NCBI GenBank assembly: GCA_030267965.1
Contig: BRYA01001100.1
Location: 1 to 25,197 of the forward strand
Source: Triparma columacea
Lineage: Eukaryota > Sar > Bolidophyceae > Parmales > Triparmaceae
DNA length: 25,197 nt
Direction: 5' to 3'
The notes beneath the pieces are model-generated. The model did not search any database. It was not told the DNA's origin and was given only the letters and a program-made list of their open reading frames with translations. Shown here piece by piece: positions 10,401 through 21,000 of this stretch. The number at the start of each line of letters is the position of its first letter. Position 1 is the first letter of the stretch. Both the position numbers and the translations under genes were made by a program.

Positions 10401-12902
10401 CCCTCCCTTTCGTTACGAAGTAAACCTCCTCAGAGATGTCCCCCTTGTTACCGAACCCCTGGTGGTACGACATCAACATTGGCTTCAGCCGGAGGACGCA
10501 TTCGGTTATGAACTGGTCGGACACTCCGTACCTGAACATCCGAATGTTAGAGATTATGCTGTTCCTGCTCTCGAAGAGCAATACTTCCCTGAGGGTATGC
10601 GAAAGCTGGGAGGGAGTTAGTGAGTAAGGGGTCACGGATGGTCAGGCGGTTGAGAAGCACGTTCATTTTCGCGTGGTCTCACCTCTGACACGATATGCAT
10701 CTCAGAGAACGCGCTCGTCTTAGCTTGAAAGTAATGAAAGTGTTTGCGAGCCCTCTTCTGCAGGTCTTTCGAGTACCCCCTCTCGTTAAGGTAGTCCAGT
10801 AGCTCGTCCTTCCTCCTCCTCTTCGCGCTTGCCTCTGGGTCCATCGTCTCTATAATAATCGTGACTGTAGCAATGATGAAACCGAAGGCCACGGCACCTA
10901 TAACCTGAGTCATTATAGCGTAGAACCTCTCCTCGTTCGTCACGCTGTATATGTCCCCGTACCCGACCGCCATCATCGTAGCGATGGTCCAGTAGAAGCT
11001 CGCGATGTACTGGCTGAGGAGACTGTTGGAACCGCAACGAGTCCAGACATCGTCGGAGTCGGGGAGGATTGAAGGATCGCCGACGTGGTGGCACGTGTTC
11101 GTGAAGAACCAGAAGCAGGCTAGGAGGTGCGCGACGAACAAGATCTTGTAGAGGAGTTTGAAGAGCCTGACCAAGGCTGCGGGAGGGGGGAGGGGAATGG
11201 AGGGGGGAGGGGAGGGGACGGGTTGCGTTAGTTAGTTTTGCAATAACGAAGTCATTGCGGCTCGTCACACCTCCACCCATAAAATGTATCCATCCAATGA
11301 TCTCACCTGGTGATATAAGTTCGTGAACATCCGCTAGCTTTGCGAACTTGTGGTCAAGTCTTAATATCTTCGCCACCCTCAGCAGCCTAATAAGCCTCGT
11401 GCTCCTAAGTAGCTTGAGCGCTCGGACTGATAGGTTGTTCTTATCGGAGTCCTCGATCCCTATTAGGGGGAGCATGCGGTCGAAGGGGAAGGTGGAGATG
11501 AGGTCCACGAAGAACCAGGATTTTAGGTAGCCAATACTAATGACTTGCCTAAAAAATGAGAGACGAAGAGCGAAGCGAGAATCGTAAGATGACGAAGAGC
11601 GTTGAGGAGCAAAGTTGCCTCCGTAACCCTCCCCCCCCCCTTCCCTCCCCCTTCCCTTAACTCTTACTCCCCATTAACTCTGCGCTACAGCCTCGCGCGT
11701 CCCCATTAACTCTGCTACATCCCCAGCCTCTCGCTTGTCTCACCTATCAGCGATGAACCTTCCATTAGTAAGATAAATGCCGGTAAAAAAGTTAAACCCT
11801 AAATCAACCGCGAAAACAACATCCAACGCCACCTCAAAAACCCACGGCCCCGTACCCTCAATAGTATCCTGATGGTACGATATCCTCCACGGTATAACGA
11901 CGACGCTGTAGGCGATTAGGGCACCGACGGTGAAATCCCAGGTTATCTTCCAGTTTGAGTATGGGTTTATTACTTTTCTGTGCTTTTCTTGTTGCTTCTT
12001 TTTCGCGAGGGCTGCTTTCAAACGCACTTTCTCGAGGAAGGGATTGGCGACGTGGGTATCGCGCTTTAGGGAGAGGTAGGTGGACTCGTTTGAGGCGTTT
12101 ATACTTTGGGATTGAGCGTACTGTGAGGGGGGAAGAATATAGGGTAAGGAGGAGGATGGAGAGAATGTACGGAACGTTTTGGTTTGTTTTTTATGGAAGG
12201 GAAAGAATAGGAAGAATATTACTCACCTCGTCCTGAGCACCGTATACCTTAGCCTTGTGGCCGAGTCTCGACATGAGTGACTGTTTATTATGTTTCTCCG
12301 ACTTTGTCGGACTAAGTGGTGATTTAGCCGAGGAGGCTGGTGAGGAAGGTCCCTCCTGTGAATTTTTGGGTGAGTTTTTAGGCGAAGTGCTAGAGTCCGG
12401 GCTCGGGCCCTCCCTCCTCTTTGCTAGCATCTTGGCGATGAAGGTGTTCTTCATTAGCTTCTGCATCTTCTTCCCGTTCTCTTCCTCTGATTTTTTGTTT
12501 GAGGTTATCGTCTCCTTTAGGGAATCCCAGAACTGGATCTCGTTATTGGTGCGGGTGTGTCTAAGGTCTGAGGGGTCGAAGGCAGTATCTCCATCTGAGA
12601 ACTCGTCATCCTCGTTTATTACTCCATCTTCACCCTGAGGGGAGGCGCCGGAGGGGGTGGGGAGATGTTAGTGATGAGAGGAGATAGAGGGGAGGGGGGA
12701 GAGAGGATAGGCCGTAGTTTGCGGGGAGGGTGGAGGGCGAAGTTGATTGTAGCACGTTGGGTAAAGAGAGGGGGAATAAAAGACGTAGCAGTTAACGAGG
12801 GATGGGGGGACTCACCCATGTTTTAAGAATATCAGAGGAGCTACCATTCCCTTGGAAGTTCAATTGGCCTGTACTTCCGGTGTATTCCCCGGCAAAGGCC
12901 AT
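7455..12902 (-). CDS. Two-module KCNH/CNG-like potassium channel in one polypeptide
   Basis: Nine minus-strand exons (12902-12816, 12634-12227, 12120-11744, 11548-11307, 11176-10683, 10605-10246, 10154-9673, 9570-7792, 7701-7455) keep frame at all eight junctions and give 1491 residues. Module 1: S1 about 225-246, S2 258-280, S3 299-318, S4 333-354 with spaced arginines ([17 protein letters not shown]), S5 376-397, filter VGYGD at 442-446, S6 456-481, then C-linker and cyclic-nucleotide-binding-like domain (537-720). Module 2 repeats the plan: S1 872-893, S4 973-994 ([16 protein letters not shown]), filter VGYGD at 1109-1113, S6 1122-1145, second binding-like domain about 1220-1360. Both filters predict potassium selectivity, and two chains could form one four-module pore. 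In both binding-like domains a Tyr-Arg-Ala replaces the usual Arg-[Ser/Thr]-Ala, so nucleotide binding is uncertain, as in EAG-type channels. The ATG (12902) is chosen because it gives the only clean phase with exon 2. Confidence 0.88.
9738..9815. repeat. 27-bp coding minisatellite in the inter-module linker of the channel
   Basis: Just under three head-to-tail copies of a 27-bp unit, nearly identical in DNA, encode on the minus strand three successive copies of VKDSGRKM followed by T or S. They fall in the basic, Ser-containing linker between the first binding-like domain and the second channel module. A fourth, weaker start (LQVKDSG) is simply the first copy's edge. Each unit carries a possible phosphorylation context (DSGRKM[TS]). 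Confidence 0.85.
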
Positions 12903-13055
12903 GGAGAATGCCGCTTTGCCAGCCATTGGCAGGTTTGGGTGTTGTCAAGGGTTCTGAAGGCTGGGCTGCTGAGAGCTGGGCTGGCACCCAGCCCTAAACC
13001 AGGGTCCAATCCAAACTTCCCCCGATCCAATCCACTTTGAGAGGCAAAGTTTGCA
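12903..13055. promoter_or_regulatory. Bidirectional promoter, tandem channel / TERT
   Basis: Only 153 bases lie between the divergent start codons. CCAATCC occurs at 13006-13012 and 13027-13033 on the TERT side. An ATTGG (CCAAT on the minus strand) occurs at 12925-12929 on the channel side. A perfect inverted repeat GGGCTGG-CAC-CCAGCCC lies at 12978-12994, and an extra GCTGGGCTG copy lies just before it. CCAAT boxes on both strands of a short divergent gap are typical of bidirectional promoters in eukaryotes. Function is inferred. Confidence 0.55.
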
Positions 13056-16000
13056 ATGAGGGGACTAGCAAAGGCAAAACACAACGCAACGCTATTAAAT
13101 CTAGTTCCTGATGCAGTATCATTATTTGAGTATCTATTAATATTATTAGGTGTATCAATAAGTGATATTAATGGAAAAGGAGAAGCTAATAAAAACAACA
13201 AGGGAGATGCTAATTATCCAGAGGGTGATGCTGGAGGCTGTGGGGGCGGCTTTGACGGAGGGGGTGGGACCAAGGGCGGTGATGGGCTGGGCAGAGGTGG
13301 TGCTGGCGGCGGAGGTGGTGGCGTTGGGGGTTGTGGAGGTAGCTGTGGCGGCAAGGGCAACGAGGGTGGTCTGATGGAGGGAGGAAATGCTAATTATGAC
13401 AACAGCGGTGACAATAGTGACAATGGTGGCAACAATGACAACAATGACAACAACAACAACACAGGATTGAGCGGCAACGAAATTAGTGAGGAAATTCGAA
13501 GTCGAATCCAAGAAAATAAAATCAAGGCACAAATAAGGAGAAATAACAAGAGAGAGAGAGAAGAGAGAGACAAACAGGCGACGAAGGAGACAAATGAGTT
13601 GGAGACTAATGAGACAAAGGAGACTAAGGAGACGGAGGATGAGGAAGCAAAGGAGAAGGAGACAAACAACAATTGGGAAACACAACTTGAGGGAGAAGAG
13701 AGAAAGAGGAAGATAAGCAAACAACAACACGACAAACAACAACAAGACAAACCAATCAAACCAAGTATCCCAAAGAACCCCTACACACAATCTAAGACAA
13801 GGAACAAACTTACCAAGGAGGAAAGGATGAAGGCAGGGAGAGCACTTCTCAAGCTACTTAAGGTAAGATGAAAGGAAGGAGATGAGAGGAGGTGCTGCAG
13901 AGACGCTCTGCGACGTTCTGCGACGTTCTCCTGATGAGATAACCCACTCTAGTATAATGTGCAACTTGTATTTCCAGGGCACGCGCAATACTTTAACGCC
14001 ACAGTGAATGAACAGCTGCCAAATATATAACCATTCTTCGGAACACCAGTACACGCAACAACAGCACCGTCAACCAACTTCTTCGTCTCAACTACTCCCC
14101 CCCCTCCCTCACCCCCCCCTCTCCCTCTCCCTCCCCCCTTCCCTAGTTCAAGCCCCCCCTTGGTCCTTCGACCTTCAAGTCCCTCGAGATGTCGTCCGTC
14201 CGTAACCTCCTAATGTTCTCACTCGCTTGTCCCGATCCTTCCCTATCCACGGGGGGGGAAATAACACCAATAACCTCACTAAAAAAACAGACCTCAACAC
14301 ACTCTTTGATTGATCAAATAGTAGGGCAGTTAGTAATAAGTGGGTACAACTCAACCACAGCCAAACTCGCCCGTTCCCTAATATCCTACGTCCGGTCAAC
14401 CGAAGGTACAAACATCCTTGCATACGGTTTCGCCTACAGTCGTGAGGCATTCTCCTCCAGTAATGTTCAAGGTGTAAAAACCATGGGACCGGGGGTTGAG
14501 AGGACTGCGGGTGTCGCGAATAACGTGCAGGAGTTGAAGGGGGGGGCGTGGAGAATTGTACATGATGTTGTGGGGGATGAGTGTATTGTTAAGCTGCTTA
14601 AGGAAGCCGTCGTTGTTTGTAGAGTTGAGGGGGGGGATGGCTTTAGCGAGGGGGAGGATAGTAAGGGGGAGGGGGAGGATGGGAAGGGGAAGGGGAAGGG
14701 GAAGCATAACTTCTATCAGCTTTGTGGGATACCACTGTTCGTACAGGCTCCCAACTACGGGGTTGCGGGGAAAGCAGGGATGGGGATTAGGACTCAGGGG
14801 GAAGTGGGGGGGAGGGTCGGGAAGGAAATTAAGGAGGGGAAAAGAATTAGAGAATACGAAGGGAAGGGAATGGAAGTTGATGAGGGGGGGGAGGGAAAAG
14901 AGGAGAGGAAAAAGAGCGGGGGTAGCATAGGGGAGAGGTAAGTTTATAAAGAACGTTGGGGAGCGGGACACGATACCATCTATATCAAATCACCAACCCT
15001 TAACCTCATCCTGCGTCATCCGAACCCTCCCTTACCCCCCACCTTTAGAGATACTGCGATCCCTAGGTTCAAAATATTCTACTCTAATTCCTTCTCAAAG
15101 CAGCCCGGTCTTCCCACTGGGCACCCGTGGAACAAAAGGTTCAGCTCGGGTCTCGAATTGCTTGCGCGCGAGGCCGGGAGCGTTGTATGGAACGGGAAAT
15201 CTCGGGGCAAGAAGCGGTGCTTGGTCCTGGAACGACTCCTAACGGACATGATTCGTAGACATAACAAGTTCGACTACTGTAGATCGATACAGAGGTTCTG
15301 CCCACTTGGAAGGGCTTATGAGAGGAGGGGAAAGACACCCCTTGAGCTGGCATCCGTCTCCAAGATGTTCGTACCCCTTGAGGGGATTAAGAGCTTCCTC
15401 AGAGACTGCGTTTTGAACGTCTGCCCCAAAGAAATTTTCGGGAGTAAGGATAACTGGGATCGAGTAATCTCGGGGGTCGACATGTTCGCCGGGGCCAGGA
15501 CTAGCGAGGGGTTCGACGCCCGAAAGGTCGCCGAGGGCATCAAGACGACCTCAATAACCTGGCTCTCCACCAAGCACAAGGCGACGTCAGCGCAGAGGAA
15601 CCTCGCAAACGTTAGGCTCCAGAACGCGGTGCAGTTCCTATACACGGGCTTCCTTATCCCGCTGATAAGGGCGTGCTTCTACGTGACGGAGACGGAGTGG
15701 GGTCACAACGAGTGCTTCTGGTACCGCAAGCCCGTGTGGAGCCTCTTCAGGTCCCTGAGCATGGCCAAGTTCGAGAAGGCGCAGTACGAGAAGATGGGGG
15801 AACAAGAGGTCGACGACAAGCTTAAGGACGGACTTATGGGACCGGGGGGACTACGCTTAAAGCCAAAGGAGACGGGCGTTAGGGGCCTGGTGACGCTAAG
15901 CAAGCTGAGGGGTGTCAGGGGGAAGGTCTACAGGGGGTGGGAGGCCAAGCAGAAGTCCACCAACCACGTCCTAGGCCCGACGCACCAGGTCCTTAAGTAC

Positions 16001-17728
16001 GAGCACTCGGTGGAGGAGGGGCTTTTCGGGTACGGGGTGCAGAACTTTAAGGAGGTGTTCGACAAGATGATGGACTTCAAGCTGGGGCAGGGGGGGGGGG
16101 GAGGGTCAAGGTGAGCAAACGGTTGGAAAGATGCTCCCTAATGACGCTCTGAATGTTTGTTTGTCTCAGCCAATTCTCACTCTTCACCACCTCCTCCCCC
16201 GACAGCACGAAGAAGCTATACTGGGCGACCTGCGACATCCGTCACTGCTTCGACAACATCGCACCCCCAAGGGTGTTCGAGCTGTGCAAGAAGCTGCTGA
16301 AGGAGACGGACTACATCGTGAGGAAGTACTCCGTACTGCACGCGTACGACAGCGAGAAGAGGGTCGTCACTAATCACGTGAAGGAGGTGAGGGATTTCGG
16401 GACCGTTGGGTTGGGTGGGTGGGGGGAGGAGGAGGGCAGGGCTAAGGATTTGCAGAAAATGGACGGGAGTTAGTGAGTGCAGGCCCCAGGGAAGACTAAC
16501 ACACCGCTGCGTGGGCGCACGGAAATAACCGCAGGTCATACCCCAACAGGCTTACGTTCGTGAGTTCATGCCGGCGGTATCTAAGCAGTACAGCCATGCC
16601 GTTCTCATCGACAAGGTCACGGTCGCAGTGATGCACAGGGCCAAGGTACTGGAGCAGCTCGAGGAGGTGAGGAAATTGGAGAGGGAAGGAGCGATGACAC
16701 AGCAAGGGAGGCGAATTTTACTTGTACATCCTTTTCCGAACAATATATTATATTCTCTTACCCATTTACCATAACCTCCACAGCACTTGAAGGACAACGT
16801 CGTAGTAGGGATCGGGGGTCGGGGAGAGGAGGGCGTTTATAGGCAGGTGAAGGGTATAGCTCAGGGGAGCGTTCTCAGCACGTTCCTTTGCCATCTCTAC
16901 TACGGCGACGTGGAGCGAAAGCTCTTGGGGGGAGTCTTCAGCAAACGCAGCCTAGTGCTTAGATACGTCGACGACTTTCTGTGCGTTAGCGAGAGCAAGG
17001 AGGAGGTCGAGGAGTTCCTTGAAAAGATGACCAAAGGCGACGGCGACTTAGGGGCCGTCGTTAATCAAGAAAAGACTGTCACGTCGTTCGAGTCGCCCCT
17101 AACCAACAAGGTCGTCGAGGATGGAGACGGGTTCCCCTTCGCCGGATACTTGTTCGATACGCAGACGATGGAGGCTAGGACCGACTTCTCGAGGTTCGAC
17201 GGAAAGAAGGCAAGAGACGGGCTGACGGTGGAAAGGTCTAACAAGCCAGGCCTCGCTCTGATAACCAAGATCAAGACCTTCGTGAGACCGAGGGTTGAGG
17301 AGCTGACGGTCAGCACGATGATCAACTCCCGGGAGAGAGTCAGGGCGAACGTTTACTGTAACTTCTTGCTCGCGGCTGTTAAGACCGTCGGGTACGTCGA
17401 TGGGATGGCCGGGGGGGTGGAAAGCAACCCCGAGTTCGTTAAGGACTGCATTGTCGACCTCTTTGCGTACGTTCATGCGCTGATACAGAAGAGAATCCAA
17501 GGCCAAAATAAGGCGTCGCTGAACAAGGAGGAGGTCTATTACTTTGGTTACCGAGCGTTTGCCAAGGTTTTGGGGGACAAGGTCGAAAGTGGCGGAGTGG
17601 GCTGGAGGGCTCTGAGGGTCATGTTGGAGGAGAATGGCAGGCAGGTTAAGGTGAAGGATGAGGAGGGATGTAGGACCGCGGTTAGGAGGGGGGATGGGGA
17701 GGTGAAGGTTGCGGATTTTGAGTTTTAG
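13056..17728 (+). CDS. TERT: Telomerase reverse transcriptase (TERT)
   Basis: Six exons (13056-13862, 14147-14937, 15049-16110, 16206-16386, 16550-16666, 16784-17728) join in frame to give about 1300 residues. TEN domain: a first helix (residues 11-36), a low-complexity insert (about 40-245), then NILAYGF (358-364), GGAWRIVHDVVGD and YQLCGIPLF (459-467). RNA-binding domain: CP-like RFKIFY...GLPTGH (539-558), QFP-like LLTDMIRRH...CPL (596-619), T motif FLRDCVLNVCPKEIFG...ITWL (about 649-705). Reverse-transcriptase motifs: 1 (LIPLIRACFYVTE, ~735-750), 2 (LRLKPKETGVRG), A (CDIRHCFD, catalytic Asp897), B (GIAQGSVLS), C (YVDDF, Asp1049/1050), D, and E (FAGYLFD). A C-terminal extension follows. TERT copies its RNA template onto chromosome 3' ends. 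Exon 4 could also start at 16170, in frame, adding 12 residues. Exon 1 is the least certain part. Confidence 0.93.
13170..13800 (+). repeat. Low-complexity coding insert in TERT exon 1
   Basis: Within exon 1 the sequence passes through three compositional blocks. The first is Gly-rich (GGG and GGC codons, about 13230-13390), the second Asn/Asp-rich (about 13395-13470), and the third rich in Lys, Glu, Thr and Asn (about 13490-13760). The DNA is strongly purine-biased and has no pyrimidine tract followed by AG, so I could not read it as an intron. It separates the first TEN helix from the remainder of the domain. Confidence 0.7.
13863..14146 (+). other. TERT intron 1
   Basis: This is the longest TERT intron (284 bp): GTAAGA donor after AAG, and a long C/T tract ending CCCTAG before exon 2. 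Both sides are in phase 0. It contains an 11-bp tandem repeat TCTGCGACGTT near 13907-13930. Keeping the intron stops translation at once (TGA at 13869). Confidence 0.65.
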
Positions 17729-18002
17729 TAATGTTGTGTTGGATGAATCACAGGGTTTGGCTTCTTAGCTCCTTATTTTCATAAGAAAGAAAATCTGCTT
17801 GCTGTTGTGAAGACAAACACAACTCTATACATACACAACTACACAATACTACCCATACCTACCACATACTTACCCCTATCTTTCACCGTATTCCCCACGT
17901 ACTCCATACCCCCCACTACTTGGAGATACTTCTAAATTTCCTCGGACCCCCTCGAACCCTTGCTCCTACCTCTCCATTTAAGGCCTAACCTTCACCATAT
18001 AT
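17729..18002. promoter_or_regulatory. TERT 3' region and upstream region of the repeat membrane protein
   Basis: This 274-bp gap lies between two plus-strand genes. From about 17813 to 17900 it is a CA/CT-rich, nearly G-free tract, similar in character to the tract before the E2F start. A short ATATATAT run immediately precedes the next start codon. Where TERT transcription ends and the next promoter begins cannot be read from sequence. Confidence 0.4.
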
Positions 18003-21000
18003 ATGAAAACCATGCTCTTCGTCATCCTGACCCTCTTGCAAGGGATCGTCGTCCTTGGATTCCAACCTACGACCCGCCAAGAATTGAAGGATGCCATCGA
18101 TTCTCACCTTACTGGATCTTCCGACAAGGGCCCCATTAACAATTGGGATACCTCCTTGATCACCGATATGTCGTACCTGTTTTGTGGTTATGACTACTGG
18201 TGTGATTGTGGTAGTTTATGTTCCGAGTACCAACAATTCAATGAGGATATCTCAGGATGGGACACTTCCCAGGTTACTTCTATGTCATACATGTTTGATT
18301 CCGCCTACGACTTCAATCAGGATATCTCAGGATGGGATACTTCCCAGGTTACTTCTATGTCATTCATGTTTTACTACGCCTCCAACTTCAATCAGGATAT
18401 CTCAGGATGGAACGTATGTGCATGTACTGATTTCTACGATATGTTTTATGGGTCAGGATATTCCGGATCCTCCTTATCCACGGCACAATGCACGGGCTGC
18501 CCTTCCGGTAGGTACACGGAGGGAACTGGAGAATATGTCCAAGGAGGAAACCCATGCCAAGGTACGTTTGTTTCTTCTTGAGGGGGGGGTCCGTCCAAGT
18601 GTGTTTCTTTTCGAGAAGCGGGGTTTCTTCGATTTTTGGAGGAGGGTCCGTCCAAGGGGGGGTCCGAGGGGGATCCGAGGGGTCAAAGGGGTGGGAAAAA
18701 ACGAGTCACACACACACAAAATATCTAACACAAGAAAATTACCAAAACCACAGGTTGCGAAGCAGGCAAATACTCGTCCACAACTGCAGCTACGTCATGT
18801 CAAGGTAAGTTTGTTTCTTCTTGAGAACCGGGAGTTCTTCGATTTTCGGAGGGGGTCCGAGGGGTCAAGGGGGTGAAAAAAAAACGAGTCACACACACAC
18901 ACAAAATATCTAACACAAGAAAAACGCCAAAACCACAGGATGCGAAGCCGGCAAGTACTCGTCCACAACTGCAGCTACGTTATGTCAAGGTAAGTTTGTT
19001 TCTTCTTGAGAACCGGGGGTTCTTTGATTTTCGGAGGGGGTACGAGGGGGGTCCTAGGGGTCAAGGGAGTGGGAAAAAAACGTCACACGCCAAAGACAAA
19101 ATATCTAACATAAGAAAAAACGCGAAAAACCATAGAATGCGAAGCCGGCAAATACTCTTTCCCAGAGGCAGCTACGACATGTGTCGAAGAATGTCCCACG
19201 GGAACCTACGCTTTCGCCTCAACCTCAGCATGCAAAAATTGCCAAGCGGGAACCTATTCTGGAGTAGAGGGAGCCACTGCTGTCACAATGTGTCAAGGTG
19301 AGTTTATTACTTTCAGAGAACCCGAACTTGTTTGGGTTGATTTGTTTCGGGGGTTTGTGGACGGGAGGGGATGTCTGAGGGGAGGGGGGGATTGGGTGTG
19401 GGATTGGTGTGGGGGGATCTGATTTATTCGGGTTTGTTCCGCGTGTCAACACAAGAAAACTCACACGTACGTCAAACCCCAAATGATCCACATACGAACG
19501 CAAAAACCTCAGCATGTGGGGCGGGAACCTACTCTGGGGAAGCAGCGTCAACATGCACAACTTGCAGGGCAGGAACATACTCCGGGGTGGCAGCTTCAGT
19601 ATGCGACATGTGCCAAGCGGGAACCTATTCTGGAGTAGAGGGAGCCACTGCTTTCACAACGTGTCAAGGTGAGTTTATTTCTTTTGGAGAACCCAAACCT
19701 ATTTGTGTTGTTTGTTTTGGGGTTTTGGGGTTGGATGGGGGGTGTCTGAGGGGGGAGGGGGGTCGAGTGTGGGTCTGGTGTGAGGGGATCTGATTTATTC
19801 GGGTTTGTTCCGCGTGTCAACACAAGAAAACTCACATGTACGTCTATCCCCAAATAATCCACAAACAAACGCCAAAACCTCAGCATGTGGGGCAGGAACC
19901 TACTCCTCTGTGGAGGGTGCCACAACATTATCGACGTGCACGACTTGCGGGGCAGGAACATACTCTGGGACAGAGGGAGCGACAGCAGAATCAACATGCA
20001 ACAAGTGCCAAGCGGGAACTTATTCTGGAGTATTGGGAGCCACTGCTGCCACAACGTGTCAAGGTGAGTTTTTCCCCCCAGAAGAACCCAAACTTGTTTG
20101 GGTTGGTTTGTGTCGAGGGTTTGGGGACGGGAGGGGATGTCTGAGGGGGGGGGGGGGGGATTGGGTGTGGGATTGATGTGGGGAGATCTGATTTGTTCGG
20201 GTTTGTTCTGCGTGTCAACACAAGAAAACTCACACGTACGTCAATCCCCAAATGATCCACAAACAAACGCCAACACCTCAGCATGTGGGGCAGGAACCTA
20301 CTCCTCTGTGGAGGGTGCCACAACATTATCGACGTGCACGACTTGCGGGGCAGGAACATACTCCGGGGAGGCAGCATCAGTATGCAACAAGTGCCAAGAA
20401 GGAACCTATTCTGAAGTAGAGGGAGCAACTGCTGCCACAATGTGTCAAGGTGAGTTTATTTCTTTGGAGGGAGAACCTGAACTTGTTTGGGTTGGTTTGT
20501 TTCGGGGTTTGGGGTCAGGAGGAGGATGTCCGAGGGGGGGGAGGGTCAAGTGTGGGTCTGGTGCGGGGGGATCTGATTTTTTCAGGTTTGTTCCTGGGGT
20601 AAACACAAAGACAACTCACACGTATGTCAAACCCTAAAAATCACAAACAAACACCAAAACCTCAGCATGTGGGGCAGGAACCTACTCCTCTGTGGAGGGT
20701 GCCACAACATTATCGACGTGCACGACTTGCGGGGCAGGAACATACTCTGGGACAGAGGGAGCGACGGCAGAATCAACATGCAACAAGTGCCAAGCAGGAA
20801 CCTATTCTGAAGTAGAGGGAGCAACTGATGCCACAACGTGTCAAGGTGAGTTTGTGTCTTTTGGAGAACCAAAACCTGTATGGTTTTGTTAATTCATAGA
20901 GGTCTGGTGTAGGTCGGGTGTGGGGGGATCTGTTTTGTTTGGTTCCTTTCGTGTGTCAACACAAAAAAACAACTCACACGTATGTCAAACTCCAAATAAT

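Noticed and set aside
13155..13790. 211-residue hydrophobic minus-strand frame
   Set aside because: It is the complement of the purine-rich low-complexity insert of TERT exon 1. The Leu/Ser/Val bias follows from the opposite strand's composition.
14008..14205. Frame starting MNSCQIYNHSSEHQ as a separate small gene
   Set aside because: It lies inside TERT intron 1 and runs out of frame into exon 2. Its composition reflects the C/T tract.
18184..18876. 230-residue frame overlapping exon 1 and the first introns of the last gene
   Set aside because: It is an out-of-frame shadow of the DUF285 exon that then reads through intron sequence.
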